A stretch of DNA of 64,000 nt from Myotis daubentonii. Its lineage: Eukaryota > Chordata > Mammalia > Chiroptera > Vespertilionidae. The position numbers and the translations under genes were made by a program. Below, one piece after another: positions 22,076 through 32,599 of this stretch (its first letter is position 1; each line of letters opens with the position of its first letter). The stretch is from contig NC_081840.1 of assembly GCF_963259705.1 (NCBI RefSeq), forward strand, positions 1,503,956-1,567,955, read 5' to 3'. The notes beneath the pieces were generated by a model that made no database searches, was not told where the DNA came from, and worked only from the letters and a program-made list of their open reading frames with translations.

Positions 22076-24242
22076 CACTGCAGGGAAGACGGCACTGGCT
22101 GGTAGGCACCCCGCCATTCACTTGGATTCCCCTTTGTGAACCTTATCCTTGATGCCAAGAAGAGAAGATGTCAGGACCCACCGACCCGCTGCTCAGAGGT
22201 TCTCCGCAGGGGTCTGAGCCAGGGCCACAGCCTTGCAGATGGTCCCTCGGGGAGGAGCTGCAGGGAGAAGGCTGGGGCTCCCCTGCGGAGACTGCAGTCT
22301 GGCAGACTCTGGCCTGCCCAGGACGATAGGAGGCTGGGGGCGGGTTCCACCTCTGCCTCGGTTTCTCCATGGTCAGTGGACAGGTCCACGGGATTTCCAC
22401 ATCCCTCCTATCTCAGATGGGCCATGATCCAGCGGTGATGGTGGCGGGAGAAACCAAGGGCCACTACTCCCTCTTCTGGGGCATTCATTCATTCAGTCGT
22501 ACATTCATTCATTCAGTTCCTACAGTTCCACCTCTGGGGCAGGGCAGGAGGGGTCCTTAGGCAGTGAACCCGAGATGGGCTGGGGCAAAAAGACGCCAGG
22601 GGTCATGCGCTCAGGACACCGAAGGGCAACAGGGACCCTCCGCGGTCATCGCTAGCTGTGATGGGCTCAGGAGCAGATCTGAATCCTCTCCGTGGGCTCC
22701 AGGCAGAGGCCGCTGAGGGAGGGTGGGCGTATGCTTGCTCCTGTGCAGGAGGGAACTCCAGGCAGAGTGAGGACCGAGGCAGCCAGGCGGAGCGGGCAGG
22801 GCGGTGAGCCACCGTAGGACGGCGACGCGAGGGGCTGAGCAGGGGCCAGAGCTCCAGCGCACAGGTGGCCTTGGGCTCTGTCACCCGTGGATTTAATGAC
22901 CAGCTGGACATGCAGGAGGGAGAAGGCGCAGTGCATGCTGGGGCCTCGAGGCTCTGGCTCTGGGGCCAGGGTGGGAGGTGCCAGGAGAGGGGGTCTGGGG
23001 AGAAAGGACTGTGCTGAGCTTGGACCTGTGCAGTGGGGAGACCCAAGAACGATGTGGGGGTGCAGGTGGTGGAGCTCAGGGGTGGGGGCCATGGGGGCGA
23101 GGACAGGGAACCCGCAGAGGAGGGCCCACAGGCCCCCGCCAGGTGTCCTTCCCAGCAGGAAGCAGGGTTGTGGCTGGAGACCTGCGTCCTCGGACCCTGA
23201 GCTCCCCCTCAATTGCCATGAGCCTGAGCACCTCGGAGGAGGAAGGAGCCGATCAGGGGAGCGGAAATAAGGCCTCGGGGATGTACAGAGGACAGGCGTC
23301 GCTTACTTTGGGGTCATCGAAGTAACTCAAACACCCTCTCCCCTGAGGGGCCGAAAGCCCCGATTTCCCAGTGGGGTCAACTGCAGCAAGAGTGGGGTTC
23401 AGGTGGCTTGGCAGACAGCTCCCAGGTTTCCTCAGAGGCCGCGTTGGTTCTGGCCGTTGGTTCCACCTCTGCCTCAGTTTCCCCATCATCAATCGTCACT
23501 ATCAGAATTGCTTTCTCCCACAGTCTCACCCAGGGGGCAGCCCTAGCCCTGGAGCTTGAGGCCCCAGATGGGAAAATGAGGCCTCATTTTCACTCACTCA
23601 GGCCCCAAGTTCCTGGTCCCCCAAACCCGCCACCTCACCCAGCTCCCCATAGGGCTTATAGGACTGAACCGCTGAGGGCTGTCATGAACGCTCAGTTTAT
23701 AAAGATCTCATTTCTCTGAAAATGTCTCATGACGTTTTCTCTTAAATAATTAAAACTAAATGCCACCGATCAAAATAAATGAAAAGGCGTGTTAGGCTCT
23801 GTGGTGTCCTCGAGTGACTTCCAGGGGCCACGCGCTCTTTCCCATGGGGTCCCCGGAGGCACCGGCCTGCAGGTCCCGAGATCTCAAAGTCCACTTCTCC
23901 TCCTCTCAGGCCGCTGTTGGGCACAGGGACACTGGCCAAGTTCCAGACCTTCCCAATATACCGCTGTCCTGAAGACACGCAGGCCAAAAAGATCATGCGA
24001 CATCAGATGTGACACCAATTGGCCAACCCCAAAATAAGGGTTTATCTGTATCCCGAGAACGCGACCTTATCTATACTTAGTTGTGGAATTCCACATGCCG
24101 GGCGCCGGTGAGCTCATCACCCCCAAAAGCCAGAACTTGGAGCAGGGCTCAGCCCTCCAGACACTGGGCCTCCCAGTGGGTCCCTGCGTGGCCATTGCTC
24201 TCTCGTGACAAGAGTGGAGATGTCCTGTGGGGCGAGGCTGCC
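22076..24242. other. Unassigned intergenic sequence with MIR-like tails
   Basis: Degenerate MIR-type segments occur near 22340-22380 (CCTCGGTTTCTCCATGG) and 23460-23500 (CCTCAGTTTCCCCATC), and an ATTC-rich stretch at 22483-22520. No exon or RNA gene is supported. Confidence 0.45.
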
Positions 24243-24909
24243 TGCTGGGGTCCAACCCCAGCGGGTCCAGGGGTCCCCAAAGGTGTGGACGGAGTCGGCG
24301 AAGAAGGAATGACACGGAGACAGCGTTCAGTTGATCAGCAACCTAGCCAGGATCTCTAGCCAGGATCTCCAGAGAGGTTCTGCTTCGGATCTCCAGCGAG
24401 GTTCTGTAGCCATGTTCCCTCGCTAGGTTCTCCAGCCAGGTTCTGTCCAGGCTCTCCAGTCAGGTTCAGTGTCCAGGTTCCAGTCAGGTTCTCCTGCCAA
24501 TCTCTGTAGTCAGGTTCGATCCAGGATCCCTTGCCATGTTCTCCCGCTAGGCTCTGTCTCTAGGCTCCGAGGCCAGTCCCTCTCCAGGATCCTCCGGCAT
24601 GGTCTCTCCAGCAAAGTTCTTCTGTCTCTAGGCTCCGTGTAGGTTCTGTCTTCTTGATTCTGTTCTAAGTTCTGAGTCTTTCTGTCTTGTTACAACTGTA
24701 TTTATACCAGTTGATTTAATCCTATCAATCTCTATTACAAAGGTTAGGGCGTTTCTTATCTCCATTCCAGGGAGAAAAGATTATGTAGTTTAAGCATGAT
24801 TGTTCGTAGTTAAAGGGATTAATTACCCGCCTGGCACTTAGTTGAGGGGTTTTATTCCCTCCCTAACTTCAGGGGAAAATCCCTACCTGGTGACCTTGGT
24901 TAAAACACA
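24243..24909 (-). mobile_element. Solo LTR of an endogenous retrovirus
   Basis: Read on the minus strand, this runs from TG to CA, with a TATAAATA box about 250 bp from its start (plus 24709-24716). A long segment of degenerate repeats based on GAACCTGGCTGGAGA follows, then a U5-like end (…CTTCGCCGACTCCGTCC…). Neither flank shows a primer-binding site, polypurine tract or internal coding sequence. It is therefore probably a solo LTR left by recombination between two LTRs. I could not fix a clean target-site duplication; the class (likely II) is a guess. Confidence 0.65.
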
Positions 24910-26478
24910 GCGCCAAGAAGGTGAGCAAACATATTAAGAACCGTATGCCATATATGCCAGGTCCCTTGAAACAGCAAGGATGGACCGGCTCCCGGCAGCT
25001 GCCGTGACAGACAACAGGACGGAAGGCAGGCTGAGCAAACTGACCGATTCAGTGTCCTTCCCACGAGATCTGGGCCAGGTGTGCCTCCTCCCACTCACTC
25101 CACGGGCTGGTCCCGAACCTCCCTCGCAAGAGCCTCGTTTGCGCTCTGCGTGGGGCGGGGCTCGGCCTGGGTGCTGTTCAGCTACATGGGCTGCTGTCCT
25201 ACTGGGTGCCAGGCAGGGCGCCAGGCGGGCCTAGTGTTGGGCTTTTGGCGAATCTCACTGGCCCAGCTCTCCCCGCCGTCGGGAGGTGGAGGTGGCCTGG
25301 GGCTCCGTCCTCACTCCTGCGTGGTGGCCACTGCCTGGTCCCCGGTGTCAGAGACCGGGTCCCGGCTCCCTGAGCTGGCAGGCGGCTCCCTGGGGCCCGT
25401 CCGTGGCTCCTGCAGCACACTTGCTGTGGATGAAACGTGAAGGATTTTGTTGACCTTTAACTCTGTGGGGCGTTTTGTAGGAACAAACCTTGTCACCATC
25501 ACCACCTTCTCTGGGTGTCCCTGCCCTGCACCCCGTCTTCTGCCCAGCCACGGCGGACAGTGCTGTGTCAGGCCCACGCCAGCCAAGGGTCGCCCAGCCC
25601 CAGGCTCACGGGCTCCTCTGAAGGAAGGCCGCAGCCTCACCCGCGGAAGGAGTGGGTGTCATCACCCCCAGGGGCGGCCCGCGACCAGCTGGAGCTGTCT
25701 CTGGATGAGCACCCCCTCCTGATGGGCTGTCCTGAGGTGCAGGCGAGGTGATTTCCAGGCCCCCCATCCCCACCCAGGACTGAACTGCTGGCCGCCGGCC
25801 TGATCGCCAGATGACCTGCCCGCGCCCAGCTCCTGCTCAGCCTCTGCTTCCGGGCACTTGGACGGGCCATGACCTCAGTGGACTCCAACTTCCTCACCTG
25901 GAAAGGGGACCAGGAGACAGGCCACAGGGTGTGCCGGGAGGTTGGAGGACGGAACGCAGAGCCTGGTCGTGACCGTGAACGCTGCGGAGGGACACGGGCA
26001 GAAACGCGAAAGGCCGATGGCGTCTTCCGCCGTGGCTCCCGCGCGTGCCCCTCGTGGGCTGCTGGCAGCAGTGCTGGTGGTCGGCTGGTTATGATTTGTT
26101 GGTCCTGGGCTTGCCCAGCGCCCACCCCGCTCCCTGCTGCTTTCTGGTGAATTCAAGCAAAGCCCAGAATGTTCTGCCAGTGCCTCGCGGCCACGGGACA
26201 AGGGACAGGCCGAGGCCCTGCCCCACCTGCTCTGAAACCACACAGAACCCCCAGCCGGAAAGAGCCGGGGCGGCGGGGAAGCGGAGCAAGCGACGGGGGC
26301 CCAGCACGCAGACGCCCCTGCGGCGTTGGGGACAGGCTGAGGGGGCCACCCCGAGTGCTGCTCCTCCCCTGGGACCAGCGCCTTCACAGGCTGCTGGGCC
26401 GTCCCAGTCAATGGTGAAACGCTGAGGCATTAACTCGTTAAGAAACGTGCGACACAGGTGACAGCAAGAGCTGCCCCA
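24910..26478. other. Unassigned intergenic sequence
   Basis: GC-rich DNA without recognisable genes or recent repeats; the open frames are unsupported by any family resemblance. Confidence 0.4.
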
Positions 26479-26680
26479 CCCGGCCAGTGGGGCTCAGTGG
26501 TGGAGCGTCGACCTATGACCCAGGAGGCCAGGGTTCATTCCTGGTCGGGGCCCAGGCCCAGGTTGTGGGCTAGATCCCCAGTGTGGGGCGTGCAGGAGGC
26601 AGCCGACCCATGACTCTCTCTCACCATAGCTGTTTGCATCTCTCTCCCCCTCCCTTCCTCTCTGAATCAATAAAAAGATA
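26479..26680 (+). mobile_element. Ves-type SINE
   Basis: The element has a CGGCCAGTGGGGCTCAGTGG head, a GCAGGAGGCAGCCGACC body and a GAATCAATAAAAAGATA tail. It is moderately diverged. Confidence 0.88.
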
Positions 26681-28415
26681 GGGGACGGCTCCTCCTGCCT
26701 GCTGACAGCTGGGCCCGCGTGGAGTGGCCGGGGGTGGCAGAGAGGGGACACACGTGGCCTCTCTTTGTTGCACTGATTCTGGGGTTAGGGCTGTCGCCTG
26801 GGCAGCCCCAAGTGTGGCCTCACACAGATGGGCTGGGCCGGACGCCAGCTCTGGGAGGATCTGCTGACACGGGGCGGGGGAGCGGGGCGGGGGGAGCGGG
26901 GCAGGGGAGCAAGCCCAGTACAGGGGCAGGCCCTGCAGCGCCCTGGATTGGCTGGAGCAGGTCTGGGTCTCTGCGTGCGCTGTGTGGCGTGGCCTTTCCA
27001 GGTGCAGCCTCCTGGCCACGCTCTGGGCCCCGTGAGTCTGACCCCGCAGGGCGATGGGAACGGGGTGCTGCTGGGCCCGGCACCGGCGGCCCACAGAGGG
27101 CCTGTCCCTGCGGCCGATAGCTCCAGGGCAGGGGCGGGAGCAGGGGAAGGTGGCCGTGAGCCAGGCCACGTGAGTGGGCGGGTGTGGGGTGAGCCCTGGG
27201 AAGTGACATGGTCCGCGGGCTAAAAAGGTCTGGTCACCAAAATACAGCAGTGGCGCCGGCGGCGGGGTGGGAGGCTGGGCGCGCTCTTGGACGTCGATAT
27301 CATGGATTCAAAATATCACAGCCCGGGAGGACGGAGGCCACGCCCTGTGCCTTCCTCTGCTTTCTATGAGCCGTGGGAGCGGCAGGCTCCTGGGCCCAGG
27401 TCCGAGCACCGCAGCACCCTTCCTGGGACTGGGTGCTGCTGGGCAGCTGGGCTGTGGCTGAGCCAGGCAGTCACTGGGGGCGCAGGCTTCGGGGTGCAGA
27501 ACCCCACGTGCCCCTGCAGAGCTGACGTGGGGTTGAGAGTGGGAGCACAGCCCAGCCCGTCGCCAGGCTGCTGTCTGCTCCCCAGTGTCAACATCCCTGG
27601 GGCCACGGGGGGCCCTGCATCGGCACAGCCCGCTGACCGCAGGCGGCAGGCAGGCCAGCAGGGTGGGCGCTCCCCGGACGGCGCGGGGCGGAGACAGGCT
27701 GGCCAGTGGAGGAGGGAGAGGACGTGGGGGAGAGGTGCACCCCCCGCCCTGGGACGCCCCGCTCGCTCTGGCCGGGCCTGGCATCACCACGGGGAGTGAT
27801 ATTTTGAACTCATGAGCTCCCCTCGCTCTGGCATCCTCACAGCCTGCCGGGCTGGTGCCAGCGGGCACCCTTGGCCCAGGGAGACCTCTGTCCCCACAGC
27901 CCACGCCTCTGCTCAGGCTGGACAGCGCTGGCCTCGCAAACCCTCTGCACCTTGGCGGCCCTGCCCAAGGCCTTCTGGGGGACCCTGCGCTCCCCCGAAC
28001 CCTGCGGGCCGAGGAATGGTCAAGAGCTCCTTCCCCAGGGACCCGGCCCCAGGTCCCTGTCACCTGCGCCCTCCTGCCGAGCACAGGAAGCCCTAATGGC
28101 TGCGGCGGGTGCCCAGCAGCCTCGTGGGACCCGTTCTCCCTCTCTGTCCTGCCCAGGTCTCCTGGCCATCTCCCCACCCTTCACCCCCCCATCCTCCCAT
28201 CCCCCCCCACAGGATACAGGAGGGCATGGCAGGGCCGGCTCTGCCACCTCAGAGCCTTATTAAAAACTGTGCCCCAGGCAGCCTGGGAATGGGGTGGGAT
28301 GGGCATCTCCAACCAAAACCATGCTTGGCAGAGGGGCCCTGACCTGCCCCAGGGCTTCCTGAGCCAACCGGGAGGGGCCCCAGAGCTGCCCCCACCTGGA
28401 CACAGACACGTGAGG
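26681..28415. other. Unassigned GC-rich intergenic sequence
   Basis: No exon is supported. A short inverted pair, TTCAAAATATCAC (27308-27320) and GTGATATTTTGAA (27797-27809), brackets about 480 bp. It could be chance or the ends of a decayed element. Confidence 0.35.
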
Positions 28416-28631
28416 TGACGCTCAAGGTCACCATTGCTCAGAGAAATGCAAATTAAAACCACAGCGAGGTATCACCTCATACCTGTTAGCATAGCCGCCA
28501 TCAATAATCAACCAACAACAAGCGTGGGTGAGGATGTGGAGAAAAGGGAACCCTCGTGCACCGTTGGTGGGAATCTAGATTGGTGTAGCCACGGTGGACA
28601 GCAGTAAGGAGGGTCCTCAAAAAGGTAAAAA

Positions 28632-28803
28632 CGCCCCATCCAGCTAGCTCAGCGGGTTATAGTGTCGTCCTGATATGCCAAGGTTGTGGGTTTGATCCCT
28701 GGTCAGGGCACATACAAGAAGCAACCAATGAATGCATACATCACTGGGACAACAAATCAATGCTTCTCTCTCTCTAGAAAAATAATAAATTAAAAAGAAA
28801 AAA
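28632..28803 (+). mobile_element. tRNA-derived SINE, second subtype
   Basis: This copy differs from the common Ves form: its head reads TAGCTCAGCGGGTTATAGTG, followed by CCTGATATGCCAAGGTTGTG, ACATACAAGAAGCAACCAAT and an A-rich tail. The same subtype recurs at 52186-52370. It is inserted in L1 ORF2 sequence. Confidence 0.8.
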
Positions 28804-29063
28804 ATTAAAAATGGAACTGCCTTATGACCCGGCGATTCCACTTCTGGGTACTTATCTGAAGAAAGCCAGCACACTGATTTGGAAAGATACGTGTGCCCCC
28901 ACCTTCATCACAGTGTTATTTACAATAGTCAAGCTATGGAAGCAACCCAACTCTCAACAATAGACAAGTGGATAAAGCACATACACACAATGGAACCTGA
29001 GCCCCAGAAAAGAACAAAACCTTAGCATTTGTGACAGCGTGGAGGGGCCGGGAGGGCACACTA

Positions 29064-29377
29064 GGTCCTCGGGTTACGTCAGAGGTCCGAGCCTACGGTG
29101 TGACGTAACGCAATTTTCGCCGTAAGTCGGAACCCACCTACGTCAGCACCTACGTCACTCACATGGAGCACAGACACAGCAGTAATGAAGTGAAACAGTA
29201 AAAAACAAATTTAAAAGGAAGATACAATTCCTGACCTTTACTTGTGGTAAACATTAAGCACATATGTACATACCTCGAAATGATGGAACATTTTTTAAAA
29301 AAAATAAATGGGAGATGGCGACGTAACCACGAAGCGACGTACGTACATGGAGTCCGACGTAACCCAAGGGCTGCCTG
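29064..29377. mobile_element. Tigger-like (Tc1/mariner) nonautonomous element
   Basis: A 314-bp insertion in L1 is flanked by TA (29062-29063 and 29378-29379). The ends are inverted: GGTCCTCGGGTTACGTC on the left; the right end reads, inverted, CAGGCAGCCCTTGGGTTACG. The subterminal part is rich in ACGT/TACGTC steps. There is no transposase frame. The Tigger assignment rests on the TA target and the terminal GGGTTACG motif. Confidence 0.75.
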
Positions 29378-29630
29378 TATTGTGCTAAGTGAAATAAGTC
29401 ACACAGAGAAAGACAAATACCATATGATTTCGCTCATGTGTGGGATCTAAAGAGCAAAACAAACAAAACAGACTCACAGATACAAAGAGCAAACTGATGG
29501 CTGCCAGATGGCAGGGATGTTGGAGGACTGGCTGAAAAAGGTGAAGGGATTAAGAAGTGCAAATTGGTGGTTGCAAAATAGTCATGGGATGTAAAGTACA
29601 GCACAGGGAACACAGTCAATTATATTGTAA

Positions 29631-29943
29631 CCAGAGGCCTGGTGCATGAATTTGTGCACCTGTGGGGTCCCTCGGCCTGGCCTGCGGGATTGGGCCAAAA
29701 CCAGCTCTCCGACATCCCCTGAGGGGTCCCAGATTGTGAGAGGGCGGATCTCAGGTGACACACCCAGGAATCAGGCTCCCTCCTCTCTGTTTCTGGGTGC
29801 ATCACCTGAGAACCGCAGCTGCCAAGTCACCGCAGCTTGGCAGCTCCTGCATTGAGCGTCTGCCCCCTGGTGGTCATTGTGCGTCATAGCTACCGATCAG
29901 ACGATCAAACGGTCGGATAGTCGCTTCGGCTTTTATAGAGAGA
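29631..29943 (-). mobile_element. HeliBat-type nonautonomous Helitron
   Basis: On the minus strand it starts TCTCTCTATAAAAGCC and ends in GGCCTCTGG, i.e. CTGG, a valid CTRR terminus. It sits between host A and T with no target-site duplication. The GACCACCAGGGGGCAG segment and the GTGCAC hairpin region near the 3' end match the other HeliBat copies here. Confidence 0.9.
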
Positions 29944-30000
29944 TGGAATGTCAAAAAAAAATAATTAAAAAGAAAAGAAAAAACCTTCTTCGTTGACATG

Positions 30001-31260
30001 AGTGGTTTCTGTCCTCTGTCTGGATCTTGGAGACACATCTAGTCTTTGACCCACATGCTCACCACTTGCATTGCCGTCCATCTACCCATTCATCTTAGAT
30101 GCCAGCTAGAGCCGCCCCTTCAACATCACCAACTCGCTCTCACATTTCTCAGCATGAAGATCTGCTTAGGGAAAATTCTCTCGGTTCTTGTTGATAGAAA
30201 ATCTCTTTACTTGGCCTTCATTTTGAAGATTTTGCTGGATATAGAGTTCTTGTTTGACAGTTTTTAATTTCAGCATTTTGATGTTCCGAAGTTTTCTGTC
30301 CTCTATTGTTTCTGCTGCGAAGTCGGTTGATCGTGTCATTGTCCCTCTGTGTAACCTGTTTTTCTCTCACTTCCAAGATTTCCGAAGATGTTCCCATTCC
30401 CGTTGGCTTCCAGGGTTGGCTATGGGGATCCTAGGACTGGTTTCCATCGTTTCCATCTGGCTTCAGGCTCACTGAGGCTCTTGGATCTAGAGTTTACATG
30501 GCTCACACGTTTGGGGTGGTTTCTGCCTTATCTCTTCAGAGGTGTGTCCTGTCCCTTTCTCCGTTTCCTCCTTCTGAGACCATCACATGTGCGTGGCTGC
30601 TTCATGTGGTCCCACACGGCTCTGAGGCCCTGTTCATCCCTCCTCTTTGTTCTCTCCATTTTTTGGATTAATTTCTATTGCTCTGTCTTGAAGTTCACCA
30701 ATTCTTCTGGTACCTCTAATCTGCTATTCAAACCATCTAAACACACACACACACAATTTTCCATTTTAGTTTTCATACTGTTCAGCTCTAGAAATTCCAT
30801 TTAACAACTTTTTAAAAAAATCTCTTGAGCTTCCTTATCTGTTCACTCATTAAAATAATTATCCCTTAATTATTGATACATATTTATAATATGATTTGAA
30901 GTGATTGCTAAGTTCAGCATCATGGTCCACTTGGCGCCAATTTCTGTTTTTTCCTGATTCTACATTTTTCTGCTTCTTTGCATGTTGATTAATTTTTGGT
31001 TGAAAATCAGACATTGTAGATAACACAGACGTTGTAGTGATTCTGGATTCTGTTGTGTTCTCGTGATGGTTACTTTGTTGTTATTGCTTTGGAGCGCAGG
31101 TAACTGGCCTGTATTCAAACTACAAATTCTGTCTCACCCCACAGTTGCAGCAGCTGAACGTGCTCAGTCCCGTCAGCGTCCAGCAGCAGCTGGGGCGGGG
31201 TGCACTCCCTCTGCCTGTATAGTTGGGCAGTCAGTCAAGGATTTCAGGAAAGTTTTTGTT
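30001..31260 (-). mobile_element. Old L1 (L1M-type) 3' UTR region, antisense
   Basis: The plus strand shows antisense L1 sequence: GGATATAGAGTTCTTG, AGTTCACCAATTCTTC, GCTCTAGAAATTCCATTT and GGTTGAAAATCAGACATTG. All fit diverged L1M-family 3' regions. The open frame at 30388-30804 is antisense L1, not a gene. Confidence 0.7.
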
Positions 31261-31261
31261 T

Positions 31262-31478
31262 TTTTAAAATATATTTTATTGATTTTTTCACAGAGAGGAA
31301 GGGAGAGGGATAGAGAGCTAGAAACATCGATGAGAGAGAAACATCGATGAGCTGCCTCCTGCACAGCCCCCACTGGGGACGGAGCCTGCAACCCAGGCAT
31401 GTGCCCTGATCAGGAATTGAACTGTGACTTCGTGGCTCATAGGTCAAAGCTCAGCCCCTGAGCCACGCCAGCAGGGCG
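31262..31478 (-). mobile_element. Ves-type SINE, antisense
   Basis: Minus-strand Ves element with all parts; the head appears on the plus strand as GAGCCACGCCAGCAGGGC. A flanking duplication, tttcaggaaagttt (from 31242) and tttcagtaagttt (31481), is imperfect. Confidence 0.9.
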
Positions 31479-31574
31479 GGTTTCAGTAAGTTTGCAGCGA
31501 GGTTATTCTCCGTGGTTCCCTTGCTTCTCAAATTCCCTTTAAGTTCACAGCTTCTCTGCCAGCGTCAGGTTAGA

Positions 31575-31660
31575 TAGTTGACCCTGAACAACACGGGAGT
31601 AAGGGGCACCCACCCACCACTCATGCAGCTGAAACTCCACATATAACTTTTTGGGGTCTT
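31575..31660. mobile_element. Possible Tigger-type end fragment
   Basis: GTTGACCCTGAACAACACGG resembles the terminal sequence of an old mammalian Tigger family. Only about 85 bp remain before a SINE, so the call is tentative. Confidence 0.35.
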
Positions 31661-31670
31661 TTTGTCTTTT

Positions 31671-31888
31671 TAAATAATGTTTTTATTAATTTTTAGAGGG
31701 AGAGGGAGAAGGGAGAGAGATAGAAACACCAATGAGAGAGAAACATTGATCGGCTGCCTCCTCCACGCCCCCTACTGGTTTAAGCCCACAACCCAGCATG
31801 TGCCCTGACCAGGAATCGAACCATGGCCTCTTGGTTCATAGGTCGATGCTCAATGCTCAACCACTGAGCCGCACGTCCGGGCAGGCTG
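31671..31888 (-). mobile_element. Ves-type SINE, antisense
   Basis: Full Ves structure on the minus strand: the tail side reads TAATGTTTTTATTAATTTTT on plus, and the head side AACCACTGAGCCGCACG. Confidence 0.9.
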
Positions 31889-32599
31889 GCTCTTTTCAGT
31901 ACATGCACTCACTGGACGGAAGGAGACAGGAAGCCACGAGCTGAGTCCCGCGTGGGCGTGGTCACTCCGTCTCCGTGTCTGGCCGACCGGCCGGGGGGGA
32001 AGTGGGGGTCTGCTCACATGTGCTGCCCTGGCCGAGGACCTACCGAGCGCAGCCTGTTGGGGGGAGGGTTTGGCTACGGTGGCTCAAAGTGACCCCAGGG
32101 CGCAGGACCAGGACCAGGACCCGTGGGTCAGTGGATAGACCCTGTGCGGTTGGATTGGCCTCGGCTGTGGCCCGGTGAGCCCTGCAGAGCTGCGTGGGAA
32201 GGGGCTCAGTCCCGCGCCCCACGTGAGAGCCGTGACACCTGCCTGAGGCTGCAAGGCCGATCGCTCGGGTGAGCTGCTGTGTCCACAGCGTCCTTCCCTC
32301 GAGTCTGCAGGACAGGGCTGGGCTGCGCTCTCCACAGGCCGTTCATCCGGGGACCCGTGACTTGTCTCCTACCCCTTCCCACAGCCACGGCTCCTCCAGC
32401 CCCGCCTGAGGTCAGCAAAGGCCAGGCCCCTCTCCCCCCACCCCCACCCCGCACAGGAAAGCGCAGGGCTCCCTCTTATCTGTCACCTCACCTCCCTAGG
32501 TCACATGGCCTCTGAGCCCTGCACCCCAGTCCTTTTCTTCCTCGCGGCCTCAGCAGCCCTGGCAGGCGCCCAGGAGGCTGGAGCGCCCCCCTATCCCAG
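31889..32599. other. Unassigned intergenic sequence
   Basis: No supported gene. A short CAGGACCAGGACCAGGAC repeat lies near 32103-32119. Confidence 0.4.

Larger units (their letters stand above)
28416..30000 (+). mobile_element. L1 3' part, interrupted by three later insertions
   Basis: Recognisable L1 ORF2 C-terminal and 3' UTR sequence begins at CAAATTAAAACCACAGCGAG and includes the region encoding YDPAIPLLG-like residues (near 28820) and CATATGATTTCGCTCATGTG near 29420. It ends in an A-rich tail near 29950-29990. It is split by a SINE (28632-28803), a Tigger-like element (29064-29377) and a reversed HeliBat (29631-29943). Confidence 0.8.

Noticed and set aside
21398..22158. Long frames on both strands with RDGHTLCAGLLG-like repeats
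   Set aside because: Translation of the 62-bp minisatellite in several frames at once.
27308..27809. Inverted 13-bp pair flanking ~480 bp as transposon ends
   Set aside because: No target-site duplication was found and the flanking sequence does not extend the inverted repeat; possibly chance.
30388..30804. Open frame of 138 codons, phenylalanine/leucine-rich
   Set aside because: It is antisense of an old L1 3' region; such frames are common in antisense L1.
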